From NCBI GenBank assembly GCA_030015575.1, contig CM057342.1, forward strand, positions 262,160,867-262,224,866: a stretch of DNA of 64,000 nucleotides. Reading direction: 5' to 3'. Positions 9,414-21,658 of this stretch are shown here, piece by piece. The position numbers and the translations under genes were made by a program. The DNA is from Agapanthus africanus. Lineage: Eukaryota; Streptophyta; Magnoliopsida; Asparagales; Amaryllidaceae. Each line of letters starts with the position of its first letter. Position 1 is the stretch's first letter. The notes below the pieces were generated by a model. It was not told where the DNA came from and ran no database searches. It saw only the letters and a program-made list of their open reading frames with translations.

Positions 9414-11942
9414 ATGTCCGCTTGGACTCGGGACACTAGCGCCCGCCTAGTCCGCGTTACATTAGTCGCTACCGACTACGCGATCGACTCAGACGTCGAA
9501 ACTCCGTCCACTCCTCTTTCACCTTTATCTTTGCCGGCCAACTCCGACGTTGACCGGAATTCTGTTCATACATCTTCGCCTTCACCTTCACTTTCACCGA
9601 CCTCTTCTTCCGCGATGTCAGGATTTAATCCGAACATCTCTTTGACCACCCCTGGATTGGCTCCACCTCCTACGGAGACCAATAACCCACCACACCCGCC
9701 TGTTGTAGCGCCGCCGCGAATTGCGCTCCAGGATCGTTTCTATCCCACCCGTTCTGCACTTCCCACCTGCCTTTCTCTTCCACTGGCCAATGGGGATAAT
9801 TTTGAAATTAAGCCCCACTTCATCAACATGCTTCCACGATTTCATGGGCTTGAATCTGAAGATGCCTATATCTTCATCAACAAATTTCAAAACGTCTGTG
9901 TCATGATGAAAACCACCCAACTGTCGGACGATGCTATACGTCTACGGGTCATTCCGTTCACTTTATGCGATCTTGCTGAAAAATGGCTGTATAGCACCGC
10001 TTCCCACTCCATAACCAGTTGGGATGAGTTTGTTAAAGCGTTTCTAAAGAAATTTTATCCGAATCATAAAACCGCAAGGATTCACAATGAAATCAACCAA
10101 TTCTCTCATCTTCCTTCTGAACCCTTCTGGAAGTGCTTTGACCGGTACAAAGACCTTCTTGTTCAGTGTCCTCACCACGGTATAAAGAAATGGCAACTTT
10201 GCCAAACCTTATACGAGGGCCTGAACCCAGCAACGAAGCAGTTGTTGGAAACCATCTGTCAGGGCCACTTCCTATCGAAATCTGACGAGGAAGCGTGGCA
10301 GTTCTTTGACGACCTTGCGGAGCAAACGCTACAATGGGAGAGCACCAGACCGACTTCTTCTTCTTCTACCTCCACTTCTACCGGTCAGTCTAGGGTAGGA
10401 ATTCACCAACTTGATGTCTCTATTGCGATGAAAGCTGAGATGGCTGCAATAACGAGAAAGCTTGAAGCGATAGAGAGCAAATTCTCTTCTCCTGCTCCTA
10501 CCCCTGTTCTTCCCCTTCGTACCATTTGCGCTTGTTGTTCTGATCCTTCTCACTTGACCGAAGAGTGTCCTTACAATCCACCATCGCAAGGAAAGGATCA
10601 GGTTAATGCTGCATTTCAGCAAAGACCGAGGAATGATCCATACTCTTCCACCTACAATCCCGGTTGGAGGAACCATCCCAATTTCGCCTGGAATCAGAAT
10701 CAGAATCAATTCCAAGGCAACAATTTCCAAAGGGGCCCTCCGCCGCAACAACAAGCACAACAACAAACTCAGCAGCAGTTTCAGCAGCCCTTCCAACCCC
10801 AACCTTTCCAAAATCAGACGAACAACTTTGCACCCAACAATTCTTTTCCACCAAACAACTTTGTTCCGTCCAACAACGATAAGGTTTCCTCGCTCGAACG
10901 AAGTCTGGAGGCGTTCGTCAAACAATCGACTCAGTCCACCGCCAACATCCAGTCTTCCATTCAATCCTTAGTGCAACACACTGCCGCACACGGGCAAAGC
11001 ATCAAGACCATCGAGGCCCAGATTGCACAGCTGAACGAGGCCTTAAGCGAGCGAGAGAAGGGGAAGCTCCCGTCTCAGCCACTCCCAAATACCGGTCACC
11101 CACATAATGCACATGTTTCTCTTGAACAACAGAACCATAATGTGAGTGTCGTGACCACACTGAGATCAGGAAGGATGCTGCAAAACAACATTGGCAAACG
11201 GATCAACGATGACACCCCGGCCGCTTCTTCTTCTTCTTCTTCTTCTTCTTCTTCGTCTTCTGAGCCTATTCTCCGTTCTTCACAAGGCTCTCCTTCTTCT
11301 TCTTCTGCTCTGAACGGACCCACTTCTCACTCCACGAAAACACCTGTCCTGGGATCCATTCTAACTCCACAATCTCCTCCTCCAGCATTAGACTCAACCA
11401 ATTTTCAAAATGTTCCATTTCCAAACCGGTTGAGGTCTAATAAACAAAATCCTCAAATGGAGAAGATTCTGGAGTTATTTAAGCAGGTTAACATTAACAT
11501 TCCTCTTTTAGATGTCGTCCAACAAGCCCCCTCCTACGCGAAAATCTTAAAGGACTTGTGCACGAAAAAGAGGAAGTCTCAGGTACCCAAGAAAGTTTTC
11601 TTGGCTAGTGCTGTGAGTGATGCCCTTACCCAATCTTTACCACAAAAACGGAAGGACCCTGGCTGTCCTACGATTTCTATTACTATTGCGGATAAGAACA
11701 TCAACCATGCACTATTAGATCTTGGTGCCAGTGTTAACCTGCTTCCGTATTCAGTATACGAGCAATTAGGCGTCGGAGAGCTGAAACCCACGCACTGCAC
11801 TCTCCAAATGGCCGACCGATCGATCACCCATCCTAGGGGTGAGCTAGAGGATGTGTTAATAAAAGTCGGGGACTTCATATTCCCCGTTGACTTCATTGTA
11901 TTAGACACACAGCCTGTAGCTACCGGAATCAAATTCCGGTGA
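9414..11942 (+). CDS. gag: A1 Gag-protease polyprotein (Athila)
   Basis: 842 codons. It encodes the structural Gag that forms virus-like particles, plus the start of the aspartic protease. The N-terminus is Ser/Pro/Thr-rich. A retrotransposon gag (capsid) segment follows, roughly residues 150-270 ([45 protein letters not shown]). One zinc knuckle CX2CX4HX4C covers residues 372-385. Then come a Gln/Asn/Pro-rich stretch, a poly-Ser run (about 11223-11262) and the protease active site [10 protein letters not shown] near residue 769. The frame stops in the protease after VATGIKFR, exactly where the -1 frame continues with ILGRPFLAT, so Gag-Pol needs a -1 shift or the copy carries a 1-nt deletion. 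The ATG at 9414 opens the frame; upstream is leader. Confidence 0.9.
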   Translation: MSAWTRDTSARLVRVTLVATDYAIDSDVETPSTPLSPLSLPANSDVDRNSVHTSSPSPSLSPTSSSAMSGFNPNISLTTPGLAPPPTETNNPPHPPVVAPPRIALQDRFYPTRSALPTCLSLPLANGDNFEIKPHFINMLPRFHGLESEDAYIFINKFQNVCVMMKTTQLSDDAIRLRVIPFTLCDLAEKWLYSTASHSITSWDEFVKAFLKKFYPNHKTARIHNEINQFSHLPSEPFWKCFDRYKDLLVQCPHHGIKKWQLCQTLYEGLNPATKQLLETICQGHFLSKSDEEAWQFFDDLAEQTLQWESTRPTSSSSTSTSTGQSRVGIHQLDVSIAMKAEMAAITRKLEAIESKFSSPAPTPVLPLRTICACCSDPSHLTEECPYNPPSQGKDQVNAAFQQRPRNDPYSSTYNPGWRNHPNFAWNQNQNQFQGNNFQRGPPPQQQAQQQTQQQFQQPFQPQPFQNQTNNFAPNNSFPPNNFVPSNNDKVSSLERSLEAFVKQSTQSTANIQSSIQSLVQHTAAHGQSIKTIEAQIAQLNEALSEREKGKLPSQPLPNTGHPHNAHVSLEQQNHNVSVVTTLRSGRMLQNNIGKRINDDTPAASSSSSSSSSSSSEPILRSSQGSPSSSSALNGPTSHSTKTPVLGSILTPQSPPPALDSTNFQNVPFPNRLRSNKQNPQMEKILELFKQVNINIPLLDVVQQAPSYAKILKDLCTKKRKSQVPKKVFLASAVSDALTQSLPQKRKDPGCPTISITIADKNINHALLDLGASVNLLPYSVYEQLGVGELKPTHCTLQMADRSITHPRGELEDVLIKVGDFIFPVDFIVLDTQPVATGIKFR

Positions 11943-14900
11943 TACTCGGTCGCCCATTTCTTGCAACCTCAAATGCTGTGATCAATTGTCGCAATGGTTC
12001 GATGAACCTCTCTTTTGGAAACATGATGATTGAACCCAACATTTTTAGGTTGGGGAATCAGCCCGCCGAACCTAATGCTCATATACTAGACGTCTGCTCG
12101 ATCCAGGAGATCACCCCAGAAGAATGTGAATTTGAGGAGTTTCTGTTTGATCACGATAATCTTGACGCCACTAGTGCGTTTCTCTTCGAACCTGCTGATG
12201 TTTCTGCGCCCGACAACGACTATGAGTGTTTCACGTTTTCAAACGATCTTAGCCGCGCACAACCCGAGTTTGAATCTTTCGAATTTTCGGATGAGTTACC
12301 TGAACCATCCGACTCGGTCGCCTACACTCGTTTCGAACCTTTGCTGGAGTCCTTTGAGTTCGAGACCTCTGCACCAATCTTGCCTTCCATCGTTTCACCT
12401 CCAACGCTCGAACTCAAGCCTTTGCCGTCTCACCTTAAGTACGCTTACTTAGGTGAGAACGAGACCCTCCCTGTCATCATTTCGGATTCTCTAGCTCCAG
12501 AGCAAGAGAAAGCCCTTCTCGCGGTCTTGCACAGCAACAGGCAAGCTTTTGGCTGGTCCATGGCGGACATCAAGGGGATTAGTCCCCTGATCGTTGAGCA
12601 TCACATTCATCTGATGGATGATGCCAAACCAGCCCGGGATCCACAAAGACGTCTCAATCCAGTCATGAAAGAGGCTGTGAAGAAGGAGATCGTAAAATGT
12701 CTAGATAGTGGTATCATTTACCCTATCTCTGATAGCCAGTGGGTTAGCCCCATTCATGTTGTCCTTAAGAAGTCAGGCATCACGGTCATAACCAACGAGG
12801 CGAACGAGTTAATCCCTACTCGCACCCAAACTGGGTGGCGAGTATGCATTGATTACAGAAAACTCAACGCCGCAACGCGGAAAGACCACTTTCCACTACC
12901 TTTCATTGACCAGATGCTTGAACGATTGGCCGGACACGAGTACTACTGCTTTCTTGATGGCTACTCCGGCTATAATCAAATTCCCATCGCCGAAAAAGAC
13001 CAGGACAAGACCACTTTCACTTGTCCTTTCGGCACGTTTGCATATCGTCGCATGCCCTTTGGGTTATGCAATGCGCCCGCTACCTTCCAGCGGTGTATGA
13101 TGGGAATTTTCTCAGACATGGTGGAAAAATTTCTGGAGATTTTCATGGATGATTTCTCCATCTTCGACGATTCCTTCAACGAGTGTTTGCTGCATCTTGA
13201 CGCTGTCCTTACCCGATGTAAGGACAAGAATCTCACTTTGAACTGGGAGAAATGCCACTTCATGGTGCGCGAAGGTATTGTCTTAGGACATATCATCTCG
13301 CAAAATGGCATAGAGGTTGATAAAGCAAAGATTGAGGTCATTTCCAATCTGCCTCCTCCCCGATGCGTCAGAGATATCCGAGCCTTCCTTGGCCATGCCG
13401 GTTTCTATAGACGGTTCATCAAGGACTTTAGCAAGATTGCTAGGCCCTTAACTCTTTTGCTGGCCAAGGACACGCCATTCGACTTCAACTCGAGCTGTGT
13501 GACTGCATTCGAGTCATTGAAAAGCTCACTCACTTCTGCTCCCGTTCTTTCTTCACCTGACTGGACGCACCCATTCGAGATTATGTGCGATGCATCCGAC
13601 TTTTCCATTGGTGCTGTCCTTGGACAACACATCAACAAGATGCCGCACGTAATCTATTATGCGAGCCGAACCCTGAACGACGCCCAACTCAATTATACAA
13701 CAACTGAGAAGGAATTCTTAGCTGTTGTATTTGCTTTAGAAAAGTTCAGGCCCTACCTCATCGGCTCTCCAGTCATTGTCTACACCGACCATTCTGCTCT
13801 GCGCCATCTTTTTGCGAAGAAAGATGCAAAATCTCGGTTAATCCGTTGGATCTTCTTGCTGCAAGAGTTTGACCTTGTCATTAAGGACAAACGAGGATGT
13901 GAAAACGTGGTTGCCGACCATCTCTCACGACTTCCTTCTTCGCCTTCGCTTCCAATTCCGATCAACGACGTTTTCCCGGATGAACAACTCTTGACAGTAT
14001 CTTGCGAACCCTGGTTCGCAGATATTGTGAACTATTTGGCCACGGGATTACTACCGACTGAATGGACAAGTCAGGACAGACTTCGCTTCTTATCCCAGGT
14101 AAAACACTTTTACTGGGACGAACCCTATCTGTTCAAATACTGTCCCGACCAGATTATTCGTCGGTGTGTCCCTGACGAGGAATTCAAGAGTATGCTGTCA
14201 TTTTGCCACGATCAAGCGTGTGGCGGGCATTTTGGCCCCAGAAAGACAGCTGAGAAGATCTTGCAATGTGGTTTCTACTGGCCACAACACTTCAAAGACG
14301 CTCATGACTATTGCAAGACTTGCTCCCGGTGCCAACACATGGGCCGGATATCCTGGAGGAACGAGATGCCGCTCCAACCGATCTTGGTTGTGGAGATTTT
14401 CGATGTTTGGGGGATAGATTTCATGGGGCCGTTTCCCAGCTCTTTTGGGAACTTGTACATCCTTCTCGCTGTTGATTACGTCTCTAAATGGGTCGAGGCT
14501 GTGCCCAGCCGGACTAACGACAACAAGGTTGTCGTTAGGTTTCTTAAAGAAAACATTTTCTCCTGGTTTGGGCACCCCCGAGCGATCATTAGCGACAATG
14601 GAAGTCATTTCTGCAACAAGACTTTCGAGGCCTTGATGCGGAAATACTCCATTAATCATAAGCTCTCTACGCCCTACCACCCCCAAACCTGCGGGCAGGC
14701 CGAAGTTTCAAATCGGCAAATCAAGCAGATACTGGAAAAGACGGTTTCCAAGAACCGTAAGGATTGGTCGCTGAAACTCACTGATGCCCTTTGGGCATTT
14801 CGAACCGCTTATAAGACCGACCTTGGCATGTCTCCCTATCGGCTTGTGTACGGAAAAGCCTGCCACCTACCTGTCGAAATAGAGCATAGCGCATTTTGGG

Positions 14901-15301
14901 CGATAAAGGAGCTGAATCTGTCTCTCGAGGATGCGGGCAGCCATCGAAAGCTGCAGTTGAACGAATTAAGCGAGCTTAGGGATGAGGCTTATGATAACGC
15001 GGTTGTCGTTAAGAACCGAACGAAAGTGTTTCACGATAAACACCTTTTGCGCAAAACCTTCATACCTGGTCAGCAGGTACTGCTTTACGACACCCGACTT
15101 CACTTCCATCCTGGAAAGCTCAGATCTCGCTGGAAAGGGCCGTATTTTGTGCGGAATGTGTATCCGCATGGCGCTGTGGATTTGGAAAATCCAAAGGACG
15201 GTTCATTTTTCAAAGTGAACGGACACCGACTCAAACCGTACCTTAGCGCCGAACCATCAGAGGAGCTCCTGTTCTTACAGGAGCCGGTTTACCCTGCATA
15301 A
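11939..15301 (+). CDS. pol: A1 Pol: protease end, reverse transcriptase, RNase H, integrase
   Basis: 1120 codons continuing the polyprotein in the -1 frame. There is no natural ATG; the open frame begins at GTG ([10 protein letters not shown], end of protease). RT has [19 protein letters not shown] and FMDD near residues 402-405. RNase H has CDASD near 550, TEKEF and YTDHSAL. Integrase has an HHCC zinc domain (CKTCSRC), then GIDFMG, SDNGSHF (Asp near 886) and AEVSNR (Glu near 922) as the DDE triad. It ends after [10 protein letters not shown]. The order RT-RNase H-INT is that of Ty3/gypsy. I see no stop inside. Together with gag it would form a full Athila Gag-Pol if the shift were read through. 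Confidence 0.92.
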   Translation: MILGRPFLATSNAVINCRNGSMNLSFGNMMIEPNIFRLGNQPAEPNAHILDVCSIQEITPEECEFEEFLFDHDNLDATSAFLFEPADVSAPDNDYECFTFSNDLSRAQPEFESFEFSDELPEPSDSVAYTRFEPLLESFEFETSAPILPSIVSPPTLELKPLPSHLKYAYLGENETLPVIISDSLAPEQEKALLAVLHSNRQAFGWSMADIKGISPLIVEHHIHLMDDAKPARDPQRRLNPVMKEAVKKEIVKCLDSGIIYPISDSQWVSPIHVVLKKSGITVITNEANELIPTRTQTGWRVCIDYRKLNAATRKDHFPLPFIDQMLERLAGHEYYCFLDGYSGYNQIPIAEKDQDKTTFTCPFGTFAYRRMPFGLCNAPATFQRCMMGIFSDMVEKFLEIFMDDFSIFDDSFNECLLHLDAVLTRCKDKNLTLNWEKCHFMVREGIVLGHIISQNGIEVDKAKIEVISNLPPPRCVRDIRAFLGHAGFYRRFIKDFSKIARPLTLLLAKDTPFDFNSSCVTAFESLKSSLTSAPVLSSPDWTHPFEIMCDASDFSIGAVLGQHINKMPHVIYYASRTLNDAQLNYTTTEKEFLAVVFALEKFRPYLIGSPVIVYTDHSALRHLFAKKDAKSRLIRWIFLLQEFDLVIKDKRGCENVVADHLSRLPSSPSLPIPINDVFPDEQLLTVSCEPWFADIVNYLATGLLPTEWTSQDRLRFLSQVKHFYWDEPYLFKYCPDQIIRRCVPDEEFKSMLSFCHDQACGGHFGPRKTAEKILQCGFYWPQHFKDAHDYCKTCSRCQHMGRISWRNEMPLQPILVVEIFDVWGIDFMGPFPSSFGNLYILLAVDYVSKWVEAVPSRTNDNKVVVRFLKENIFSWFGHPRAIISDNGSHFCNKTFEALMRKYSINHKLSTPYHPQTCGQAEVSNRQIKQILEKTVSKNRKDWSLKLTDALWAFRTAYKTDLGMSPYRLVYGKACHLPVEIEHSAFWAIKELNLSLEDAGSHRKLQLNELSELRDEAYDNAVVVKNRTKVFHDKHLLRKTFIPGQQVLLYDTRLHFHPGKLRSRWKGPYFVRNVYPHGAVDLENPKDGSFFKVNGHRLKPYLSAEPSEELLFLQEPVYPA

Positions 15302-15365
15302 TCTTCCTCTGCCTACCTCCAAACTTCGGTTATCCAGCCAAGAACAAGTGGACACTGTTCTAAAT

Positions 15366-15377
15366 AAGTTTGGGGGT
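15366..15377 (+). other. A1 extra polypurine motif 1
   Basis: AAGTTTGGGGGT, preceded by GGACACTGTTC. It is identical to the core of the terminal tract at 16963, and A2 has a counterpart at 21592-21604. Confidence 0.6.
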
Positions 15378-15519
15378 ATGTTCAAACCATTTTGTATATA
15401 TTTGTGTATATTCTTTTTCTTTTCTTTAAAAACAAAAAAAAAATGTGTTTCGCTAACCGACATTTTTGACCCTTCAAATGATCTCTTCATGCAATGACAG
15501 TGAGGACACTGTCCAGTTT

Positions 15520-15531
15520 AAGTTTGGGGGT
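15520..15531 (+). other. A1 extra polypurine motif 2
   Basis: AAGTTTGGGGGT, preceded by GAGGACACTGTCCAG and followed by ACGCTCGGTA. The A2 counterpart at 21719-21730 keeps GTGCTCGGTA after it. Confidence 0.65.
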
Positions 15532-16962
15532 ACGCTCGGTACGCATTTCTTACCTTCGCATTCATATGTATATTTTGCATCTGCATATTAAAATCCATAA
15601 AATCCATAAAAACCTAAAATTTTTCTAAAAACATAAAAACTTTTCTGTCAAGTTAGCTAATGGGAGAACTCTGATTCAACATTTCGACGGTTTTGTTTGA
15701 TAAAATAAGAATAACTAAATCTTATGTTTAGATTTTGAAAACCTGAAAGATAACCCTCCTTTAAAGTTAACTATAGCTGATATACGTCTTTACATCACAC
15801 TACACGTGTCATGAGTTTTTGGGAATTAGATGACAAGTCTTTTATGTTTAAAAACTTTTAAACAGATAAATGATTTTCTGAGGATCAAATAGGTTTGTTC
15901 GGAAATAAGTAATATCAAGAATAGTTTATGAAGTGAGTGAATATGAAGGAATGTTATTGATGCCTTAATTGGAACTAAGTCTGAAAAATAACCCATCTGG
16001 AACTTGATTGGAATGATTACACACCAAAACCCACTAAACACGTCTTTTATCCAAAAAAATAACTGAACTGCCGGTTATATCTCCGTTCGTATTAAATCAT
16101 CTGATTTTCACGCCAAACTGTCTTTTATTTTTGGACCTAGGTAACTTGAGTAATTAAGTCCGCTGGGGTGTTTCTACACCTAATGCCCTAAAACCAACTG
16201 GTTTGGGTGCATTGGCCTAAAGCTCGCTAAGAAGCCTAGAAAGTCCAGATAAAAACAAAATCAAGCAAGTGTTCTCTCCGAGTTAAAATTCCTAACGGTT
16301 CTTTGTGTGAGAATAATCTTGATAAAAGACAGGCTTTTAAAAAAAAATTTAGCGGAGATATGAAGGTTTTACTCTATGATAAAGACTATTGCACGTTCAC
16401 AGAGGTGTGTATGAAATGAAAACAAGTAAAAGGTGGAGTGAAGAATAAGACCTAGTTTCCTGTTAGGGAAGATAGAAATTCTGAAGTTGAAAGTTTACTG
16501 GAAAACGAAACTTGAAAAATACTTAACTCTTTATAAAACTCATGTGATCCTTTTAAAAATTGTTATCTGGGCTTTATTGTGCGACATGATGACTTTAATC
16601 GACCTTTCGGGAACTTAACGACACTATTTGCACTGCACGTAAAGACAAATAAAAGCTGTAGTTAAATAAGAAGCGAGGTGTGAAAAATAAGGGTTTGATA
16701 GTCTAGACTTGGGACCATAGAATTGTTATTTTCTGAAATAAAACTTTAGGGTTTGAATCTTAGTTATTTTACAAAACTAGCTTGACCGGATTTTGTGGGT
16801 AGTATCCGCTGAAAACCCTTAGGAGACAACACTCCTCCTACTAGGGACACCTAGAGGTTTAACAGCTTGTTGCACATGCTTAGTGCAATCGCGTTCCCTG
16901 CGAAAGTGAGGTTAGGAAATTTTTTGTGAATAAATTGGCTTTGCTCGGGACGAACAAATGAT

Positions 16963-16977
16963 AAGTTTGGGGGTATT
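16963..16977 (+). other. A1 terminal polypurine tract
   Basis: AAGTTTGGGGGTATT directly before the 3' LTR. It would prime plus-strand synthesis. Confidence 0.85.
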
Positions 16978-18544
16978 TGTTCATATCAGATTTTTGCATT
17001 TTTATACCGCCCAATTTTTATCACATTGCATATCGGTAGGTACTCTTGAGCCGTGTTTGCTAGTCAATTGCAGGATACAGGTTCTCGGCTCTGAACGGTG
17101 AAATTCTTAGAAAACACGACAAAACCCGGGTTCCTGCCAACCACAGATAAAACACGGATCTCCGCTCTTTATCCGTCTGTTGCCACACACCAGTTTAGGA
17201 GACAAAATGACAAATCAATTGTCATCTTCATGCACAAAGCACAATGGCAACACCAAGACCAAGAAATCTACGCGGAGCTCAAGAAAACCCATGTCCAAAA
17301 TCACCTTTTGATCTACTAGAATTCTGGAAGAAATGTGGAATGATTTTCAGAAAATACATGTACCAAACAAAAGGGGACAGCAGACCAGGGCAGCACAAAA
17401 AAGCCGACAGACCAACTCACCCATAGGGCGGCGGAACCGCGGCAAAAGGGGGGTATAGGCGGCGGTTCCGCGGCCGTATGGTGGCTTCAGCCGACCACTT
17501 TTCAGGGGCTATTTGGTCTTTCTATGTTTGTTCTGATGGTTGCCCTAGATTGCCTTTTCCATGCCTATAAATAGTCCAGAACTTTGTGAAGGAAGGGGGT
17601 CCATAATCTTGTATTTTCTTTTCTAGGTTTAGTTGTGTTTCTTCTTCCTCTTCTCATCTCTTCTCCATTAAAACTTGTAGTGAGCTTTGTGAGTGAAGAA
17701 TGATGAATAAAGAAGACTCTTTTGCTATTATATCTTGTCTTGTTCTTTTATAATTGCTTGTAATTTTAATTTGTTAACTAGTTGTTGTTATTTCTTATTG
17801 TTTCTTTCTTTTCTCTTTTCCTTTATCATTAAAACAACCATGATGCTTACGCTTGATCCTTGCTAAGGTGAGGTCGCAAACAGCTAGTTGTTCTCTTCTA
17901 ATCTCTTCTTTCTATCTTCCTCTTTTGTTTTGTTTTATTTTTCCGTATCATGATGTGTGAGTAGTTTCATACTTGTTAGGGTAGGATAAGGGAAGTTTGA
18001 GAGAAGGAAATCTCTCTCACTCTTTCCTTGCCCAACAACTTAATTCGACTCCCGTTAATTGAACCACAATCCGCTCCTTACGGCACCCTATCCTACATGA
18101 TAGCGGTGATTCCGTAGTGAGACCGGTTGTGGTTGAATTAACCGGAGGTTATGGCTAAGAGCCAAGAACGGACGGACAAGCACCAAAAGGAAGAACTTAT
18201 GCGTTGGAAAGCCTAGCTTATACTCGCAAGTTCCTTCCTAGTCGTGCTAATCCCCGTTGTTGCCGATTACCGTAACACCGATATTAAGAGGGGCAACGAA
18301 AGATGTGGGAGACTCCTAACTCAAACTAACCTAATCCTAACCCTAACAAGCTCTCTTTACATATCATTTTACCACTTAATTAATCACAACAAAATCTGGA
18401 AAACTGGACTTAACTCGTTAAAGCACATAGAAAAAGATTCCCATCTCCCTGCGGACGACCCGTACTCAACCGGCTAGCTACGAGCGAAACCGTCTTGATT
18501 GCGGTATTTAACTAAACTTGAACACGCAGAATCGCTAACAATCA
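16978..18544 (+). repeat. A1 3' LTR
   Basis: 1567 bp, paired with 6565-8131. By eye about 15 differences, nearly all C/T or A/G. It contains the GC-rich hairpin (17427-17475) and TATAAATA (17566-17573), and is followed by the TSD copy GCTAC. Confidence 0.95.
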
Positions 18545-18549
18545 GCTAC

Positions 18550-19645
18550 ACGGGTTTTTTTTCAGAAAAACCATGAGTGTAATGAACTTGATATCGTTGT
18601 AGAAACAAGTAATTTTGAAAAGGAGTGTTTTTTAGGCTTTTCTAGTTTCGCTAAAGAGGTCACTCCCGGTGAAGGGATCTCGGCTCTTTCCCCATCGAAT
18701 AAGGTGCAGAATATATCATATATACCGCTGTGCAAAGCAAGAACTATATAAGCTGTCAAAAACTAAACCGCGAGTTTGTAGCATCTGCGAGTTTAGCTAA
18801 AGAGGTCACACCCGGTGAAGGGATCTCGGCTCTTTCCTCGTCGAATAAGGTGCAGGGTATATCATATATACCGCTATGCAAAGCAAAACTGTAGCTACCC
18901 TTTTTATAAAGTTTTGATTCTACAACATCTTTTAGGTTTCTTTTCTTTTTATTAATCTCATTAATATATCCCATCAGCTTATGCTTCCTAAGCATCATAG
19001 TAGAAACGAAAGCAGTAATATTTATATATCAGCATATATATATAGTATAAGCATTCGTCTCAGGCAGTAATATGATCTCATCACAGAACATTGCAGTAGA
19101 AGAACATATATGAAATATTGGATATACTAGGATGTCCGTATTTTAATACGAGCCTGTATAAAACACGGATTCCACGGTCGCGATGAATAGCCAAACCCAT
19201 ATCCCTAGACCCCCTACGAGAGCGGCAAGTAACATTGCCAATTCTAGGGTTAGGAGACCCGGTCTCGACTCCTTGAGATGGCCTCCCACTGGACCCTAGA
19301 ACCCGGTTACTTGTGCTCCCCTCCTTGGGTCTACCAAATGCGGAAAAGTAAATAATATACACTGGTGACATCAACCTCATCACGGAAGTGCCCCAATAAA
19401 AGAATATTACATACAAATGAATTTTACATGAATGAAAATAAAAACCCTCATTCCACATAAAAACCCCGGCTATTCAGAACACGACGATCTAATATAACAT
19501 ATCACAGCAACACATAATATCTCATATCATCAACGTAAGTAAGTATGCATACACCGATTGTCGTTGATGTATAGCAACGAAAACCGGCAATACAATTACA
19601 TACTACACTTACGGTCACAGAAAAGAAAGTGTAAAACTACAACAT
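18550..19645 (-). other. C1 leader, middle part (non-coding)
   Basis: Continues the C1 leader after A1 and matches C3 48713-49915 and C2 38880 back to about 37680 (reverse sense). It contains a two-copy ~100-bp tandem repeat (18644-18889). It breaks off at about 19645, where sequence switches to A2 leader, with the shared bases TTGGAA at the joint. Roughly 0.9 kb of leader present in C3 (about 49916-50815) is missing from C1. Confidence 0.75.
18644..18889 (-). repeat. Copia leader tandem repeat (C1 copy)
   Basis: Two ~100-bp copies (18644-18743 and 18790-18889), 146 bp apart. Each has the TTCACCGGG block and a TATATGATATA-like core flanked by TTTGC.TAGC. The same duplication is in C2 (38550-38792) and C3 (48804-49050). 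Confidence 0.8.
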
Positions 19646-19870
19646 TTGGAACAGTTAGGAGCTGTCTAGCTGACCTAGGTGACCCTAGCTCTAGGTGTGT
19701 TTGTGCATATTGTGATTGTGATTGTGCTTCTAAATTTTAGTCCCATAATTCCGTATTCTTTAAAACAAACAATTTCAAAAACTCCAAAAACAAACATTTT
19801 TTAATAAAAAATTTAATCGATCGCCACACCAGAGATTTTTCCCTCTTCCTTTACTTCTTCTCTTCATATC
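19646..19870 (+). other. A2 leader remnant
   Basis: 225 bp resembling the A1 leader at 9150-9413, best in the stretch with CTAGCTGACCTAGGTGACCC and the following TGTGCATAT. Upstream leader and 5' LTR are absent. Confidence 0.65.
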
Positions 19871-21658
19871 ATGGGTACTCCACCTAGAAAAACTCTGGCC
19901 GAACTTTGGTACCCACAACCAGACATAACTTCCTACGGTTCATGCTTTGGCCGAATATCGAACGATCCCTCCATGCCCAAAATTTCATTAAAAGATCGCA
20001 TTGACGCGTCGAGGACAAACACTTGCCCTCCGCAATCTACTTTGTATCAACCTTTTCAACCTCCTCCACCCTCTTATGTTGATACCCCTTTCGCAAGTCG
20101 TCCTTTGTCCATCGCTGAACATATTGAACAATCCCGTAGCCGATCTTTCACTCCATTCACGACTACAAATTCTTGGGATCAACAATTCCATTCACCTTCT
20201 TATCCAAATGTTGATCCTGCTCCTGTCTAGCCATTCAATTCCTACTAGTCCTACCCAACTTTTGTGCCTTCCCTAGACATTGTTTCTGAACCGTCATTTG
20301 GGAGTTTTCAGTATCCAAACAACTTTGAATCTTTTACGGAAACCCCTTCACAACCCATGTCTAGTCTGGAACAGTCATTGGAATACTTTAGGGTAGCGTC
20401 GTACCAACAGATGATGGATTTGAATGCGTCCATGGCCGCCCTCATACAACCTAGTGACCCGATAGCTAGTTTTCAACTAGCTCCAAATTTTCCAATGTAT
20501 GAAGAGGCGGCAGGACAGGTTGAGAATTTGAGTGGTGGGAGTGAGCTGTACCCCCTTCCAAGTCAAACCTACCCTCCACAAATTGAATCCCACAACTCCG
20601 GTTTTGAATGTCTATCTAATGTTCCAAACGATTCACCGATTGACGATAGAAGGGTTAATGAGTTGTGCGACTTTGTAGTGTTTGATTTACCCGATTGTGA
20701 AGGGACCTTGCCAAGTGAAACCAATCCTAAACCTTTAGACCTCAACACCTCCATCTTAGAACCTGAATTGATTAATATCCATGCTTTTGATGAGGTGTCT
20801 GAGAATGTTGATTTTCACTTGATCGAGGATATTGACGCCGGGAATATTTTGGATGATGAACCCGTAGATTTAGATGAGTTTTTCTCTCCAATTCATCATC
20901 CCGAGTCATTAAATATTTTTCCCGAACTTCATATGCGTGTGGATTTTAAGGATAAATGCATGGATGTGCTGAATTTTGAGGAAAATTTTGAGGAAAGCTT
21001 TGAGGATGAACCAGTTGTAATTGATGAGTCGGATTTTCCAATTCATCTTATCCCTTCTATTGACTGTGTACACCCTCCTGAACCTTTAACCGATAACCTT
21101 CCTCAATTACCTACCTCCATCATTTCCATCGTTCCGACCTAGCAAGAAACCGTATCATTTTCATTTCTTATGTCTGGTTTACCAAGTTCGGCGTACCCAT
21201 GGCTTCTCACGAATCTTGAGGGATTTGACCCCATTTCTCGACGGGTTGATAGATTAGCACAATCGCTTTTTACACATCGATCATCACAAATTGTGCTAAT
21301 TTATTCGCTCCATTTCCACCCTCAAGTTCGTATTCCACTTCTTTCTCCCTTCCGCCATTCTCCATCTCATATACCGAGACCGTATCCCGCTTCTATCTCC
21401 ATACGGTCTCGCGTATTCTCCATTTCTTTCCTCTCCGTATTCTTTCACCAACCACACCATTATAACGATAAGACCTTTGAATGGTTGGTGTTAACTTTTG
21501 GCCTGTGTAAGGCCTTGTATAGCTTGATACTGTTCTCTTTCCCCCCTAACTCTGGACTTCAACACTTAACAGTGGAAACACTGTTTCACTTAAGTTTTGG
21601 GGGGAACCTTTTTGTGTATATATATTTTTTCTTTTTGCTTTGTATATATTTGTTTTAG
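19871..21658 (+). pseudogene. A2 long reading frame of unknown function, three TAG stops
   Basis: One frame runs from ATG 19871 (MGTPPRKTLAELW) to 21658 and is interrupted only by TAG at 20228, 20246 and 21140. That divides it into 119-aa, 292-aa and about 160-aa open stretches. The N-terminal part is Pro/Ser-rich (SLKDRIDASR, SIAEHIEQSRSRSF). The middle has a possible helical stretch (SLEQSLEYFRVASYQQMMDL) and then an acidic region (VDLDEFF, FEENFEESFEDEPVV). The last part grows hydrophobic and runs into the purine-tract region, so the true end may be 21140. I recognise no capsid, zinc knuckle, protease or RT. All three stops could come from CAG by C-to-T change. The function is unknown; a diverged Gag-like protein is possible. 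Confidence 0.55.

Larger units (their letters stand above)
15302..16977 (+). other. A1 post-pol region, no env ORF
   Basis: 1.68 kb between pol and the 3' LTR without a credible ORF; some Athila members carry an env-like gene here. It contains two extra polypurine motifs (15366-15377, 15520-15531), each about 10 bases after a GACACTGT sequence, and the terminal tract at 16963. Its outline is shared with 21560-22989 of A2, including the segment around 16790-16920 (GGGTAGTATCCGCTGAAAAC). Confidence 0.75.
6565..18544 (+). mobile_element. A1: Athila-type Ty3/gypsy retrotransposon, nearly complete
   Basis: An 11,980-bp insertion in the C1 leader. TSD GCTAC flanks it (6560-6564 and 18545-18549). 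Its two LTRs are both 1567 bp. It has a tRNA-Asp type primer site at 8134, gag-protease at 9414-11942, pol at 11939-15301 and a purine tract before the 3' LTR. The protease motif [10 protein letters not shown], the RT motif FMDD and the primer site agree with Athila. No env-like ORF is visible. By eye the LTRs differ at about 15 sites, all but one transitions, so insertion is fairly recent. Only the -1 shift between gag-protease and pol clearly damages it. Confidence 0.93.

Noticed and set aside
15302..16977. env-like gene after A1 pol
   Set aside because: No frame of useful length, transmembrane pattern or signal peptide in any frame.
21170..21658. Separate 162-aa hydrophobic protein in A2
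   Set aside because: Same frame as the upstream ORF and separated by one TAG. Its end overlaps the conserved purine-tract region, so I treat it as a possible extension, not a gene.
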